From Raphanus sativus (lineage: Eukaryota > Streptophyta > Magnoliopsida > Brassicales > Brassicaceae), in NCBI RefSeq assembly GCF_000801105.2, contig NC_079511.1:11524784-11588783 (forward strand): DNA of 64,000 nt, read 5' to 3'. Each line of letters begins with the position of its first letter. Positions within the stretch are counted from its first letter, which is position 1. Under the pieces are notes generated by a model that was given only the letters and a program-made list of their open reading frames with translations, was not told where the DNA came from and ran no database searches. The position numbers and the translations under genes were made by a program. Positions 22,659-33,301 of the stretch are shown here, in pieces.

Positions 22659-23729
22659 AGGTAGAGTGTTTCACGGCGGGGGGTGATGTTTGTGTTCGTC
22701 TTCTAATTCTTCCTCGTTTTCTCGTTTTGTTCATCCATTGTTTATTATTCCATCATTGTTTCAATTTTTTTTGTTCTTGCCCTCCAAGCTAACGTGATTT
22801 TTGAAAACTTATTCAACTCTTTTTTGTTTCAGTTCTGCCTAGAATTGAATAATTTGAATGCATATAGAGTGAAAAGCTATGTGAATATTTTCATCTTTAA
22901 ATATTTTAAAAGAATTTGTGTAACATAAAATAATAAATTATCTGTAATTTTCATTTCTAAAACTATACAAAATACAAATTTAATGTTAGTTTGAAGTTTT
23001 GAGTCCAAACACTAATATTTGTGGATTGTATGGTTTATTTGGAAAGTTAAGAATGACAAAAGTTTCAAATGTAAAAGTTTGTATTGAGCATGGCATGATG
23101 ATGCAAACTAAAGTACTGAAAACATGAGTTCGCTGAAGAAGGGATGACATGTATACTTCGTTGATGGTTCTTGACATCAAGACACTCTCGTCAATGGTAT
23201 CAAATGGTATAGGGGTTGGATGGCTCACATTGACATTGTATGCTAAATGCCTGTAATCAGCGACGTCGATTGCCATCCGTATACATGCAGAACCTAAAAG
23301 CGCTTTTTTTGGACAATACAATGTAAGCTCTAATTAAGATTCCAACACTTAAGCATACGAGACAGATTGTGGAGATATGATCAAGATGTTATATACCATT
23401 CGAAAGAATAAAGAATGGTATAATTCCTCAACTGAATTCAAGATTTTGCCCATGGACTGCTATCTTTCGTTGACCAAAACCACTAAATTTCATTGTAGCG
23501 AATTATTTCAATGTAGTTTTTCACAAGTTTGTGATGTAAAAGTAGTTTTGAGCCCAAGAAAAGAAAAAAAAAACAGTTATCAACTTTAAGCGAAGCCCAT
23601 TCGAGATATTTTGAGCTAGCCGTATTACCCGACCCGAATAGAAACTAAACCCGGTCCTTTCGCCTTGTTCCGGATCTATCTTCATCCCTCTCTCGACTCG
23701 AGCAACACTGAACTGCGACGTTGCAAGTC
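22659..23729. other. Intergenic DNA
   Basis: Holds the 3' flank of the CML gene and the promoter of the SET-domain gene. A minus-strand open stretch of 111 codons (22986-23321) has no domain I recognise and no start context or conserved neighbours, so it is not called as a gene. Confidence 0.45.
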
Positions 23730-25549
23730 ATGGCCACGTCGAAACTAGCAATAACTTCTCTAGCAGCTCACATTCGTCCATTCACATGCTCAGCCGCTTC
23801 TCAACCATCGCGTCTGGCTCCTCATCCGCCGGACCTCGTCCGTTGGATCAAAAGAGAGGGCGGCTTCGTTCACCACGCCGTCAAGCTATCTCAGGACACT
23901 CCATTCGGCATCGGTCTCATCTCCACCGAGCAAATCCCTCAAGGCACCGACCTCATCTCCCTCCCTCCTCACGTTCCCTTACGCTTCGAATCAGATGAAA
24001 CGACACCGTCTCCTCTCCTCGCCGCTCTATCCCGTCGAGTTCCCGGTAAAGCGTTCATACCTCGCTCCTTGCTCAATGTTGATTACTGTTGAGGGAACAA
24101 ATCAATTGATTATTATTTCAGTTATCTTGAATCTTGAAGTTTAGCTCATAGAATCATGTTATTGGATGATTGATTTGGCAGAGGAGTTGTGGGCAATGAA
24201 ACTGGGATTGAGACTACTGCAAGAAAGAGCCAACGCTGATTCTTTCTGGTGGCCTTACATAAGCAACCTCCCTGAGACTTACACCGTTCCCATATTCTTT
24301 CCCGGAGAAGACATCAAGAACTTGCAGTACGCACCTCTTCTCCACCAGGTTAGATAAGACTTTGATCGAGATGAGTGTGAGTATCATTCTCAACCGTTTT
24401 CAGTTAGATGATGGAAGATTTTTGTTGTGTTCTTTTGGGAGTAGGTTAATAAAAGATGCCGTTTTCTTCTTGATTTTGAGCGAGAGATCAGACAGACTCT
24501 TGAAGGTGTTAAGGCTAGTAGTGATCATCCTTTTAGCGGCCAAGATGTGAATGCATCCGCACTCGGTTGGACCATGTCGGCTGTTTCCACTAGAGCGTTT
24601 CGTTTGCATGGTGATAGAAAGGTTCGAGGTGGGTCTTCTGATCATGTTCCCATGATGCTTCCTCTGATAGATATGTGCAACCACAGCTTCTCGCCGAATG
24701 TCAAGATCATTCAAGAACAGAACGGTTCTGACTCGAACACCCTTGTTAAGGTTCTGTGTCTTAGATCTATCTCTGTTTCTTTTAAGTGTTTTTATTTTAT
24801 TTATCTCACTCTTTCTTTGTGAAATCAGGTCGTTGCAGAGACTGAAGTGAAAGAAAACGATCCGTTGCTACTCAATTATGGTTGCCTTAGCAACGATTTT
24901 TTCCTTTTGGACTACGGATTTGTGGTTGAATCAAACCCATACGACACCATTGAGCTTAAATACGATGAAGGGCTCTTGGACGCTGCAAGCTTGGCGGCTG
25001 GTGTTGCTTCCCCGAAATTCTCTTCACCAGCTCCATGGCAACATCAGTTGCTTTCTCAGATGAATCTGGCCGGAAAAATGCCAAACCTCAAGGTATCCAC
25101 ATTGTTTATCTCTCTATAATTCGATAGCCGAAACAGTCCTTATCTCTCTAATTCTTATCATCTTATTCTGATAGGTAACGATAGGAGGTCAAGAGACAGT
25201 AGAGGGACGATTATTGGCAGCTATAAGAATACTGCTTTCCGGTGAATTGGTGGAAGTAGAGAAGCATGGCTTAGAAACGCTCAAATCTTTATCCTCCATA
25301 GCCCCTCTTGGAATTGCCAACGAGATTGCTGCTTTCCGCACTGTTGTAGCTCTTTGTGTGATTGCACTGAGCCACTTTCCGACAAAGATGATGGAAGACG
25401 AGGCTATACTGAAACAAGGTGTTTCAGAGACAGCAGAACTGAGTATCAAGTACCGAATCCAGAAGAAATCAATGATCATAGATGTCATGAAAGACCTCAC
25501 ACGAAGGGTTAAGTTACTATCAGCTCAGGAGACACCAAGTGCTTCATAA
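23730..25549 (+). CDS. SET-domain protein, Rubisco large-subunit methyltransferase-like
   Basis: Member of the plant SET family related to Rubisco/aldolase lysine methyltransferases, using S-adenosylmethionine; substrate unknown. Five exons: 23730-24045, 24182-24348, 24445-24750, 24829-25092, 25175-25549, all in frame, giving 475 residues. The N-terminal 30 residues are basic and Ser/Ala-rich, compatible with an organelle transit peptide. The split SET domain starts at GGFVHHAVKLSQDTPFGIGL and contains the cofactor motif PLIDMCNHSFSPN and the catalytic-Tyr region LLLNYGCLSNDFFLLDYGF. The Rubisco-LSMT substrate-binding domain forms the C-terminal third (IANEIAAFRTVVALCVIALS). The ATG at 23730 is the first in the frame. 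Matches At1g24610 by sequence recollection and order. A partial copy of the last exon lies downstream. Confidence 0.93.
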
Positions 25550-25639
25550 ATCATAATGATGAATAAGCATCATCTTGTAAGTTCTCCAGACTTTGCTTGT
25601 TTCAAAACTTCAGTTTCCAAAAAAAATAATCTGTTCAAG

Positions 25640-26000
25640 ATTGTTCACTTTTGGAAAAATATAGAGATCGAGCGTTTTCTATGATGCTTTCCAAACTGTA
25701 ATGGTTTTTTGTGTGCTTGCAAACGCTGTACTGAGTCGATTGGAAGACGAGGCTATACTGTAACGGTGTTTCAGACACAGCAGAACTGAGTATCAAGTAC
25801 CGAATCCAGAAAAAAACAGTGTTCTCTGGTGTCATCAAAGACCTCAGAAGAAGGGTTAAGCTACTATCATAATGCTTCATAGTAATGATAAGTTTTATCT
25901 ACTCTTGCTTGTTTAAAAACCTCTAATTTCCATGATGAGTCTGGTTAAGCTTTGTCCACTTTTGGAAACATATAACTATCTGAGCCTTCTCTATGAGTTA
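25640..26000 (+). pseudogene. Partial tandem duplicate of the SET gene 3' end
   Basis: From 25740 the text repeats the last coding exon: GACGAGGCTATACTG, then CAGCAGAACTGAGTATCAAG, CGAATCCAGAAAA, GACCTCA and AAGGGTTAAG, ending ATAATGCTTCATA, which parallels the SET gene end at 25400-25550. The 3' flanks also match (CTTGCTTGTTT and CACTTTTGGAAA blocks at about 25590-25660 and 25905-25975). Only about 40 codons are present, with indels, no start and no SET core. It is a non-functional by-product of a short tandem duplication. Confidence 0.85.
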
Positions 26001-26141
26001 GTTGTGTTTATCCCCTCAAAGATTAGAAGAGAAGCAAATCATGTAACTCATGACATTAACTAAAAATATTTACATTGAACACAAAAGAGGAAGCCTAAAA
26101 TACACAGAAAATAACCTATCTCCATCTCTCTTTCTTTGTTA

Positions 26142-26354
26142 TCAATTCCCAACGGTGATGGGTCTGTTGTCTCTCTGCCCTAACCCAAGGGGAGAACGGG
26201 AACGTCGTCGACCTGTGATATGGCGTAGCACCCTCAGCATCTCCGGCTGATGAATCTTCTCAAACTCTTTCTTGATCTTCACTACTTGGCTATGTACAGG
26301 AAGAACACAATCACGACCTTCATTTCCATGATTGACCTTCTTCTTGTTCTCCAT
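26142..26354 (-). CDS. Small basic protein of unknown function
   Basis: A 70-residue frame starting MENKKKVNHGNEGRD and ending with a basic tail HITGRRRSRSPLGLGQRDNR. The ATG at 26352-26354 is the first downstream of a TATAAA near 26440 on this strand, which supports a real transcript. Its place between the SET gene and the next small gene fits At1g24600, an unknown protein in Arabidopsis, but that match is from position only. No signal peptide or known domain. It could be a signalling-peptide precursor or a nuclear protein; I cannot decide. Confidence 0.5.
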   Translation of the reverse strand: MENKKKVNHGNEGRDCVLPVHSQVVKIKKEFEKIHQPEMLRVLRHITGRRRSRSPLGLGQRDNRPITVGN

Positions 26355-26459
26355 CACAAATCGGCTGTGAAGCCAGAAGACTTCTGTTTGTATGTTTCTT
26401 ATGATGTTTGGGGTTTTACTTTCACGCGGGAGGCGTGTTTATAATAATAACAATCTTTA

Positions 26460-27740
26460 ACAAAGGTGGACACGAGTTGTTGATGAAGTAGTAGGGAAGT
26501 TAGGTTGGTGGGCAACGCCAAATTAGTCTCTTACACATATCTCTCTCTTTGTGTGTTAGATAGTATATGATAGTTTAAAAAATTTGTAATAATCTAAAAG
26601 AAAGAAAGAAGAGCCGTATCATTCATTCTTCCTTGTAAACAGCATGAAAAAGGAGGTTGGTGTTGGGTGAGTTTTGTTTACGTGTTTCAACAGAGACATG
26701 ACACTTGTGATTTAGTGATGAATCATCACTGATGATTACTGGTACGTCTTTCCAACTACCGTTTTCTTTCCTTAAACCGAAAACCAAGACTCTTCATGAG
26801 TTTGACGTTTTTTTTTGGTGAGGTTCCAATGTTTAAAAGCTAAGCAAATTGATTCGATTTGAAAAGTTGAAAGAGACATGGAACTACTTGTTAGCAATTG
26901 CTTTAGGAAAAATGATCAATTCCACCGTTGATTTGTCACTTCCATTGTTTTCATACATAAACGTTTAGATCAAATTTAAAATACCACGAATCAATGTAAA
27001 TTTTAAAATATGTACACAAAGTATAAAAATGTGGCCAAGTCCTTCGAGAATGGTTTATTTAACTTCGGATGCTGATGTGTCTGACATTTGATTTCATTTC
27101 TTTTCTAAAAACACGTGTCCAAACAACAGTCGTTTTAACGGTGATGGTCGGGTGGTGCATTTGTATCCAAGAAATTAGTCCTACTCCGGATTAGTAGGGC
27201 TTCAGCATAGTTCAAATATAAAGAAACAATTAGTACAAGCGATTATAAGTTGGACCCGGCCCTGTCACAAACGTTACATATTTTTGACCAAGCAACAACC
27301 ACAAATCACTCTATAGGACAACAAGAACCACGTTTTCTTATGTTTCTCCACTCAAAATTGCGCATTATGAAGGCATCTAATTGGATCAAACTGTTGACGA
27401 ATAACCAAACAGTAACCACCATTTACAGAGTTATGGCATTGGCATATATACCTTTGAACATTAGAAACTGTTGGCCCACACCTCAAGGATGTGCTCTATG
27501 TTGTAAAATGTCATCGAATCATTAATCTTGCTTGTTCTTGAAGCTATTCTCTCATACCTAAATCGTATAAGATCCTCATCTACGAGAGTAATTTATACCA
27601 AATCTTTAGATATGTGCATTAACATATTAAAACCGGCTATATTCCAAAGCCCTCAAGAATATTATTTTGAGAAAAGATAATGAAAAAGGGAATCCGATTC
27701 ATCCCCATCGTTTCACGTTGACTTCAAGCACCATATTTCA
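26460..27740. other. Intergenic DNA
   Basis: No supported gene. A 91-codon plus-strand frame at 27250-27525 lacks any domain or promoter and is not called. An ACACGTGT word at about 27112 could be a regulatory element. Confidence 0.4.
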
Positions 27741-27745
27741 TTTCC

Positions 27746-27753
27746 TATATAAA
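27746..27753 (+). promoter_or_regulatory. TATA box of the small gene at 27845
   Basis: TATATAAA, about 95 bases before the ATG at 27845, followed by a leader without upstream ATG in good context. Confidence 0.55.
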
Positions 27754-27844
27754 GACACATCCAATAGTTTTCAAATGTATCTCTAACAAAACCATACTCA
27801 GAACAAGTAAAAGAAACTAAAAGTGTTTATACTTTGAAGAAAAC

Positions 27845-28081
27845 ATGGTACTTGAAAACTCCTCTAATCACAAATCTCATCATCACCGCAACTCGATGAA
27901 ACAGTTCCGAGTTTCCTATGCAGCTGAAGAACCAAAACAGGTCTCGGGGTGTGTGGATATGAGGAGGACAAAGAGCGAGAAGGTGAGTAGGAGAAAGGCT
28001 ATAAAAGAAGAGAATGTTGACAAGGAAGCAGAGGCATTCATCAGGTTTGAGCATAGTAAGTGGTTGACTGAGAGCAGCTAG
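27845..28081 (+). CDS. Small protein with DUF761-like C-terminal motif
   Basis: Intronless, 78 residues. The N-terminal half is His/Ser-rich (NHKSHHHRNSMKQFRVSY); the centre is basic (MRRTKSEKVSRRKAIKEE); the end reads VDKEAEAFIRFEHSKWL, resembling the short DUF761 motif (acidic residue, A-E-FI, then basic/aromatic). A TATA box lies at suitable distance and the ATG sits in AAACATGG context. The position fits the small unknown gene At1g24577; function unknown. Absence of a signal peptide suggests a cytosolic or nuclear protein. Confidence 0.65.
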   Translation: MVLENSSNHKSHHHRNSMKQFRVSYAAEEPKQVSGCVDMRRTKSEKVSRRKAIKEENVDKEAEAFIRFEHSKWLTESS

Positions 28082-28209
28082 CTAGTCCATTAACTATGAG
28101 TAAGAAACAATAAGGACATACCATATCATATATAGATTGTATTAAATGATCTTTGAATATTAATAAGGACGGGTCATAGTTTGTATTAGAAAACATAACA
28201 AAATCAGAT

Positions 28210-28460
28210 AAAGGGATATTAGTGTTAAACAAAATACTTCTACTACCACGGAATGGATCTGCAAAGAGGACAAGTCTTTTGGTTATTACTTATTACCAGA
28301 CCAGTTGTTAAGACAAGTTCTGTGGAAGAAATGCTTGCAAGAAACCAATTCACTCACTTCTTCTTGCTCTTTAAACCCACAAAGACACACACACACACAA
28401 CACTCTGCACTTTTCTCTTCTTCTTCTCCTCCGAGATCACACAATCTTTTTTGTTTGTTG
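28210..28460 (-). pseudogene. RING-H2 finger pseudogene, copy 1
   Basis: On the minus strand, a GT-rich run is followed by CGFKEQEEVSELVSCKHFFH, then RTCLNNWSGNK and two stop codons (TAATAA) where the other copy continues to the last Cys pair. The ring is therefore truncated before its final CPLC. The first Cys pair lies in a (TG)n tract that has expanded. Family knowledge: RING-H2 proteins are E3 ubiquitin ligases; the position fits At1g24580. No other frame rescues it. Confidence 0.75.
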
Positions 28461-28612
28461 CAAAAGTGATCTGATAATCATCTTTCAACGATTTCACAGA
28501 ATCTGATTAAAGATATATCTATATTAGATTATCTATAAATATTGTATGTAGATGTTGAGAAGAAGCACTTAAAAATCTCTTATCTACAAAAAGGAGGTAA
28601 GGTCCTAGTGTA

Positions 28613-28750
28613 ATGTTAGTTGAATTGGTTGGGGTTTGAACTTGTGACGATTAAAATATTCCTTCTCTGCCTCTTCCACTCTCCTCTCGAACATTGCCCA
28701 TTCCATATAGCATCTATCCCTCACTTACATGAACAACAACCACACAAGTT
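28613..28750 (-). pseudogene. Orphan copy of the last DUF707 exon
   Basis: On the minus strand it encodes MEWAMFERRVEEAEKEYFNR and then stops, closely parallel to the terminal exon of the DUF707 gene (29646-29765). The acceptor TATGTAG before GTGAGGG has become CATGTAA, so the splice site is gone. There are no further DUF707 exons beside it. It came along in the tandem duplication. Confidence 0.8.
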
Positions 28751-28790
28751 TTAAAAACATATAGACACATTACTTGATTTGTATACCTTT

Positions 28791-29238
28791 TTATACCATC
28801 CAACCATTTGTTCAACTTCATGTTATGTTTTCACTATCATGTACAAGTGGAATTTTTAACAAAACTTTATAAACACATTACATATAAAAATGCTGCAATG
28901 ACTAAGTTCATGATCATATGCGAGTATGGCTGCTAATCAAATACTTATGACTCGACATATCAATCGTATAAGCCACTAAGCCAGTGCACACTAAGATTTG
29001 AACAAAAAGGATTTTATTGATCACAGTTGGAGTGATAACACTCCGCTTCTCACCAAGCAAGATTAAACTCCTTTCAGTAAAACATTACAACAAGAAACGA
29101 AACATGTTCAAGCTTTCAAACTTCATCATGGTATATACAACATAGCTATAAAGCATTTAAAATGCAATAAATAAATATGCAAGGTATATCAGATTTATGC
29201 ATATACAGGAAGTTCCATCTAAAACGTAACCACAAGAA
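28791..29238. other. Spacer between the duplicated units
   Basis: AT-rich sequence with no gene seen. It separates the two RING/DUF707 duplication units and is not itself repeated in the window. Confidence 0.4.
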
Positions 29239-29529
29239 TTATTGAAATCTGATATTTGTATTAGAAAACATAACAAAATCAGAAGTTATTATAGTGTTAA
29301 ACAAGATACTTCCACTGCTAGAGAATGGACTGCAAAGAGGACAAGTCGTGTGGTTATTGCTAAACAAGTTGTCAAGACATGTTCCGTGGAAGAAATGCTT
29401 GCAAGAAACCAATTCACTCACACTTCTTTCTTGCTCTTTAAACCCACCAAGACACACAAACACAACATGATTTGATAATCCTCGACATTCTTTTTTTTTG
29501 TTTGCAAAAGTGATTGAATCCTCTTTCAA
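29239..29529 (-). pseudogene. RING-H2 finger gene copy 2, probably inactive
   Basis: An open 96-codon frame reads CLGGFKEQERSVSELVSCKH, then FFHGTCLDN and TTCPLC, so Cys-2, the Cys/His centre and the last Cys pair are present. The first ring Cys is missing in this frame: the residues before are HVVFV, while the overlapping +1 frame reads SCCVC. The TG-rich tract differs in length by 2 bases from copy 1, so slippage has probably shifted the frame within the ring. As it stands, the zinc site lacks one ligand. It could still be translated, but a working E3 ligase is doubtful. Confidence 0.65.
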
Positions 29530-29645
29530 CGATGTAACAGAATCTTATTAAAGGTATATCTATATTAGATTATCTATAAAGATTGTATGTAAATGTTGAG
29601 AAGAAGCACTTAAAATCTCACAGCTACAAAAAAAAGGGTAAGGTC

Positions 29646-31864
29646 CTAGTGCAATGTAGTTGAGTTGGATGGGGTTTGAACTTGTAACGATTTAAAATAT
29701 TCCTTCTCTGCCTCATCCACTCTCCTCTCGAACATTTTCCATTCCATATGACATCTATCCCTCACCTACATAACAACAACCACACAAGTTTTAAAAACAT
29801 ATAGACACATCTAGTTACTTGCTTGTCTGGTTCTTGAAAAGAAGGCAAGACCAAGCTTCTCTTACCCCTTGCCATGGCGATTTCCCATCTTCTTCCTTTC
29901 CCTGACTGCCAAGGGAAGGTATAAATTGATGAACGATCCACTGAGTGTCTACTATTCCTATCTTCTCATAAGCAGGCTCCTTCATTTTCACATATAAATA
30001 ATATTGAAGCCTCTTTGTTAGTCGAATAACCAAAAAAACATTTCTATAACGCTAAAAAGAACATGTAATGTTTTGTGTACCTGAACACATCTTCTGAGTG
30101 CAAAGTCAAGACCCCAACCATGAACCAAATCATTCTGTTATTGGGGTTCATAATAAGGTGTAAGCAAGAGTTAGAGAAAAACAGCTAAATATAGAACAAG
30201 AAGAAGAACATAAGAAAACAGGGGGTAATAGAGTAAGTGTAACTTGAATCATATGCCACACACAGCGCCACGCATCTCTTGAGAATACAGGAGCCATTAT
30301 CTCCACAAATCTGTTGTGTTATAAAAAGACTCAAAGTTATATATGAGAAGATGTGAACATATAGTTTGATAAAGAGAGTTTTTTAACATACGCAGCACAT
30401 GGAGGCCGAGGAGGATTAGAGCACCATTCGAGTTTCTCATCTGTTTCCCTGATAAGATTCAAAGCCATATATATATTTTTTTAAAATTAATGTAACCAGA
30501 TGAAATTGTATATGAGTCATACATACTTATGGACTTCAACATGCTCTCTTTTTTTAGTGATTTGCCATGTACACCCTTTCTCTGGGTCCAAACCAGGCTG
30601 TGAAATCTCAAGGCCATGCTTCTTGACCATGTGTACGTATCTGCGACAAAAAAACTCGATATTATTAATTAAGATAAAATGAAATGGAAGTGAGTGTAAG
30701 AAAAAAACTTACTCTTCTGCGTCAAAGTGATCGACTCCAAGATCTTCATCCCACATGAATATATAATCGTATCGCGCTACAATGTCAGGGTGCAAGAATC
30801 TCTTTGCATACCACCTTTATATTCATAATATATATGAGAGTCAATAACCTCATATAACTAGGGGAAAAGGATAGACAGGTATAAAGCATTACTATTGATA
30901 CCATTTTGTCTGCTTCTTAACACTAATGTGTATAACATTCTTCGACCACTCAAACTCATCATCCCACTCACTTGTTCTCCCATCGTAATGAAACAGAACA
31001 ATGGTAAAGTTGTCTGAAAACTGTTTTCAATTGGGAAGACAAAACATAAATGAGTTTTACTATTAAAATAAAAACAGAAAAAAGGGTATGAAGCAACCTT
31101 CTTAACACATGCATCTATATTGTGTCTTTGTTTATAGCCCACAGTAAATGTTACTAGATATCTCGGTTTCTTCTTCAAATCCTGAGGAAACAGAGAGAAG
31201 AAAATAAAAAGCTTGCGTCACTGATCTCACATGAGAAATGTGAACTCCAAGAATGAGATTGTGTGTTTGAGAAACAAACCTCTTCAGGGTTTCCCCATAA
31301 CCTTCGCATGTATAAGTCTGATTCGGATGCAATAATACCCGGTGGCAATCTCTCGGCGCCTTTAGGATTTGAAGGAACCCATATCTGAGCAAAATGTGAA
31401 TCACATTTTTCTTGAAACATGCAAACAAATGTATAAAATTCCTATAACAATAACAAAAAACATACCTTTAAGATATCAATGGCATGTACAAGTGCTGCAA
31501 TATCTGAATGTCCATTTGAGATAGCAAAGGAACGAAGAAGGTTTCTTGGTAGATTCGCCTACACATCACAAAATGGTAACATATGAATAAAAAAATCTAA
31601 GAAGATATCAAAGAAAAGATTAAAGAGAAAGAAGACTAACCTTAGTGATCCATAAAGATGGAAATGATAGACCAAGGAGAATGCCAAAAGCTGTAGCAAA
31701 CAAAGCAGTTGCAAGAAGCTTCATGCCATTATCTTCTGATCTTCTACTATGAGTTGGACTGTACCAACAACAATTATAAGCTGGCCTAAAGCTTTCTATC
31801 TACAAAGAGAAGAAGAAAAGAAACTAAATAAAGAGGTTTTCTACCTGCGTGACAAGATTCCCAT
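29646..31864 (-). CDS. DUF707 family protein, type II membrane protein
   Basis: DUF707 proteins are plant glycosyltransferase-like proteins of unknown activity with an N-terminal membrane anchor, probably in the Golgi. Thirteen exons in coding order: 31845-31864, 31641-31758, 31466-31558, 31280-31384, 31098-31181, 30902-31020, 30713-30814, 30527-30640, 30392-30448, 30244-30310, 30081-30134, 29866-29979, 29646-29765. All joins keep frame: 388 residues. The start MGILSRSPTHSRRSEDNGMK precedes the anchor LLATALFATAFGILLGLSF. Landmarks: RYLVTFTVGYKQ, VLFHYDGRTSEWDDEFEW, KQTKWWYAKRFLHPD, FMWDEDLGVD (acidic cluster like a metal-binding DxD), AWRCVWHMIQNDLVHGWGLD, CVQEPAYEKIGIVDTQWIVH. Splicing the 20-base first exon to TCCAACTC avoids the stop codons met otherwise. 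Fits At1g24570. The last exon is duplicated downstream. Confidence 0.93.
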
Positions 31865-32540
31865 AGTTATGTATTTTAATTACAACTTTTGATTCTAAGC
31901 TCCAAATGTCACCAACACCATTACTCCTATTATAAACAAAACTGCAGTAAGCCAAATTACTCTAGCGATGCAATCAAAAATGTGACCAATACGAATGATC
32001 TAATCAAAGACTCAATTCACGTTGGATCAGAGAGGGTGCATGATCTTGAGTCAAACGGTATACGTCACTAAATAGAATACATATTCTTAACCAAACTGAA
32101 AAAAAAACAATTTAATCATTGACATTACAAGCCAGTAGAACAGCTAGTGATCGCTTTTGGAGATCCTTTTCAGAACAAACGTGGGTTTTGGTTTTATCTC
32201 GGAGGAGAAAAAAAAAATAGAAGCCAGATGATATTTTATTTTCTAAAATTTTCAGATTTTCTGCTATGATTACTGATTTAACATATGGAAATGTAAGCGA
32301 AAATGGGGAGTGATCTCAAAATTTTGGAATTTTCATATTAATTGGTTTTGATATGGTACTTAGTCATCATATGGGTAAAATATTTTCCATTTTTGGCAAA
32401 TATCTTAATGAATATTTGACTCCAAACAAGAAGAAGATCAAGAAGTAATAATTTTAAAGTTCCTTTTTTTTAACTTTGAACGGTTCAAAAGTCATGTGTC
32501 AACCTATTTTTAGCACGTAAAATAAATCACATTCCATTTT
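31865..32540. other. Intergenic DNA (5' flank of the DUF707 gene)
   Basis: AT-rich upstream sequence, with one plus-strand frame of 60 codons and no domain. No TATA box in a convincing position. Confidence 0.4.
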
Positions 32541-33301
32541 CAAATGTGCTACAAAGGGTGTGATAATATATTGGTTCTTGAATGAAATATATGTACATAG
32601 TCGCAAGCCGTCATCTACTCCATGCAAGCACATATTGGTTCCCCCTCACTACATGGAGCGACTCGCTCAACTGCATGCAAGCACTGTCAGGACCCCCGTG
32701 GCGAAGGAAGCTGCAACTCATTGTATGGCAAGCCGTCATCTACTCCATCTGGCAAGAACGGAATGCTCGACTTCACCGCAATACTCAAAAGACCGTTGCT
32801 ACTATCTCCTCTATCCTCGACAGAACCATTAGAAACAAGTTCCAGAGCTTCCGAGAATCAAGTCCGATCGGAGCCTCTCGAATGCTTCAATTCTGGTTTG
32901 CAACTACTCCATCGCTGTCTCTGCCTCTACAGATCCCTCTACTCTCGCAACCTCCGCACTAATCGTCACTGCTACCTCTCGATCACTCTATCAGACAACC
33001 AAATGGGCCAAATTTTATCACTAGTTTCTTCTCTCTGATGTGGGCTTCGGCCACTTTTGTAATAGGGCGCAGCCCAAACACTAAGGCCTTTGGCTTGTTT
33101 TCTTTTTTTCTCATGCATTTAATAGAAGAAAATCTTCAAAAAAAAAAAAATATATGTACATAGTCAATAAATTAATAAAACAATAAATTTAGATTCACAA
33201 CAATGAAGATCTCATTTTTTTTTTTGAACACCATGAAGATCTCATTTATTTATAGTATATAGTACTAAAATTTACATTTCACACCCTTTGTAGCACATTT
33301 G
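32541..33301. mobile_element. MITE-like element with 23-bp perfect inverted ends, split by a LINE
   Basis: CAAATGTGCTACAAAGGG... at 32541-32563 is perfectly inverted at 33279-33301 (...CCCTTTGTAGCACATTTG). Without the LINE and one target copy the element would be about 195 bp. Its interior holds a short direct repeat of ATGAAGATCTCATTT (about 33204 and 33232). No clear target duplication flanks the ends, so the superfamily is undetermined. Confidence 0.6.
32585..33165 (+). mobile_element. 5'-truncated LINE insertion with 15-18 bp target duplication
   Basis: The body is 32603-33150, ending in a poly(A) run (about 33137-33150). TATATGTACATAGTC, extendable to 18 bases with the preceding A residues, flanks it at 32585-32602 and 33148-33165. 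The coding text RRKLQLIVWQAVIYSIWQER and NARLHRN is the C-terminal zinc-binding region of LINE reverse transcriptase, related to the LINE at 1308. The first 21 bases of the insert recur inside it at 32728-32748, a sign of a template jump during insertion. It is non-autonomous and lies inside the inverted-repeat element at 32541-33301. Confidence 0.88.

Larger units (their letters stand above)
28200..29815. repeat. Tandem duplication spanning the RING gene and the last DUF707 exon
   Basis: Unit 1 (about 28200-28790) and unit 2 (about 29260-29815) align throughout. Shared landmarks: GAAACCAATTCACTCAC, TCTATATTAGATTATCTATA, GAGAAGAAGCACTTAAAA, TAAGGTCCTAGTG, CCTTCTCTGCCTC, CTCTCGAACATT and CAACCACACAAGTTTTAAAA. 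Each contains a RING-H2 remnant and, to its right, the final DUF707 exon with its acceptor region. Unit 2 is joined to the intact DUF707 gene, so unit 1 is the extra copy. Confidence 0.9.

Noticed and set aside
22986..23321. 111-codon minus-strand frame
   Set aside because: No domain, promoter or synteny support found; AT-rich flank could produce it by chance.
27250..27525. 91-codon plus-strand frame
   Set aside because: No recognisable motif, and no promoter or conservation argument.
29815..29865. DUF707 C terminus by read-through (REAWSCLLFKNQTSK)
   Set aside because: CAAGGG|GTAAGA is a strong donor and the next exon gives the family-like PWQG-VRDRCHMEWKMFERR ending; read-through is likely an unspliced product.
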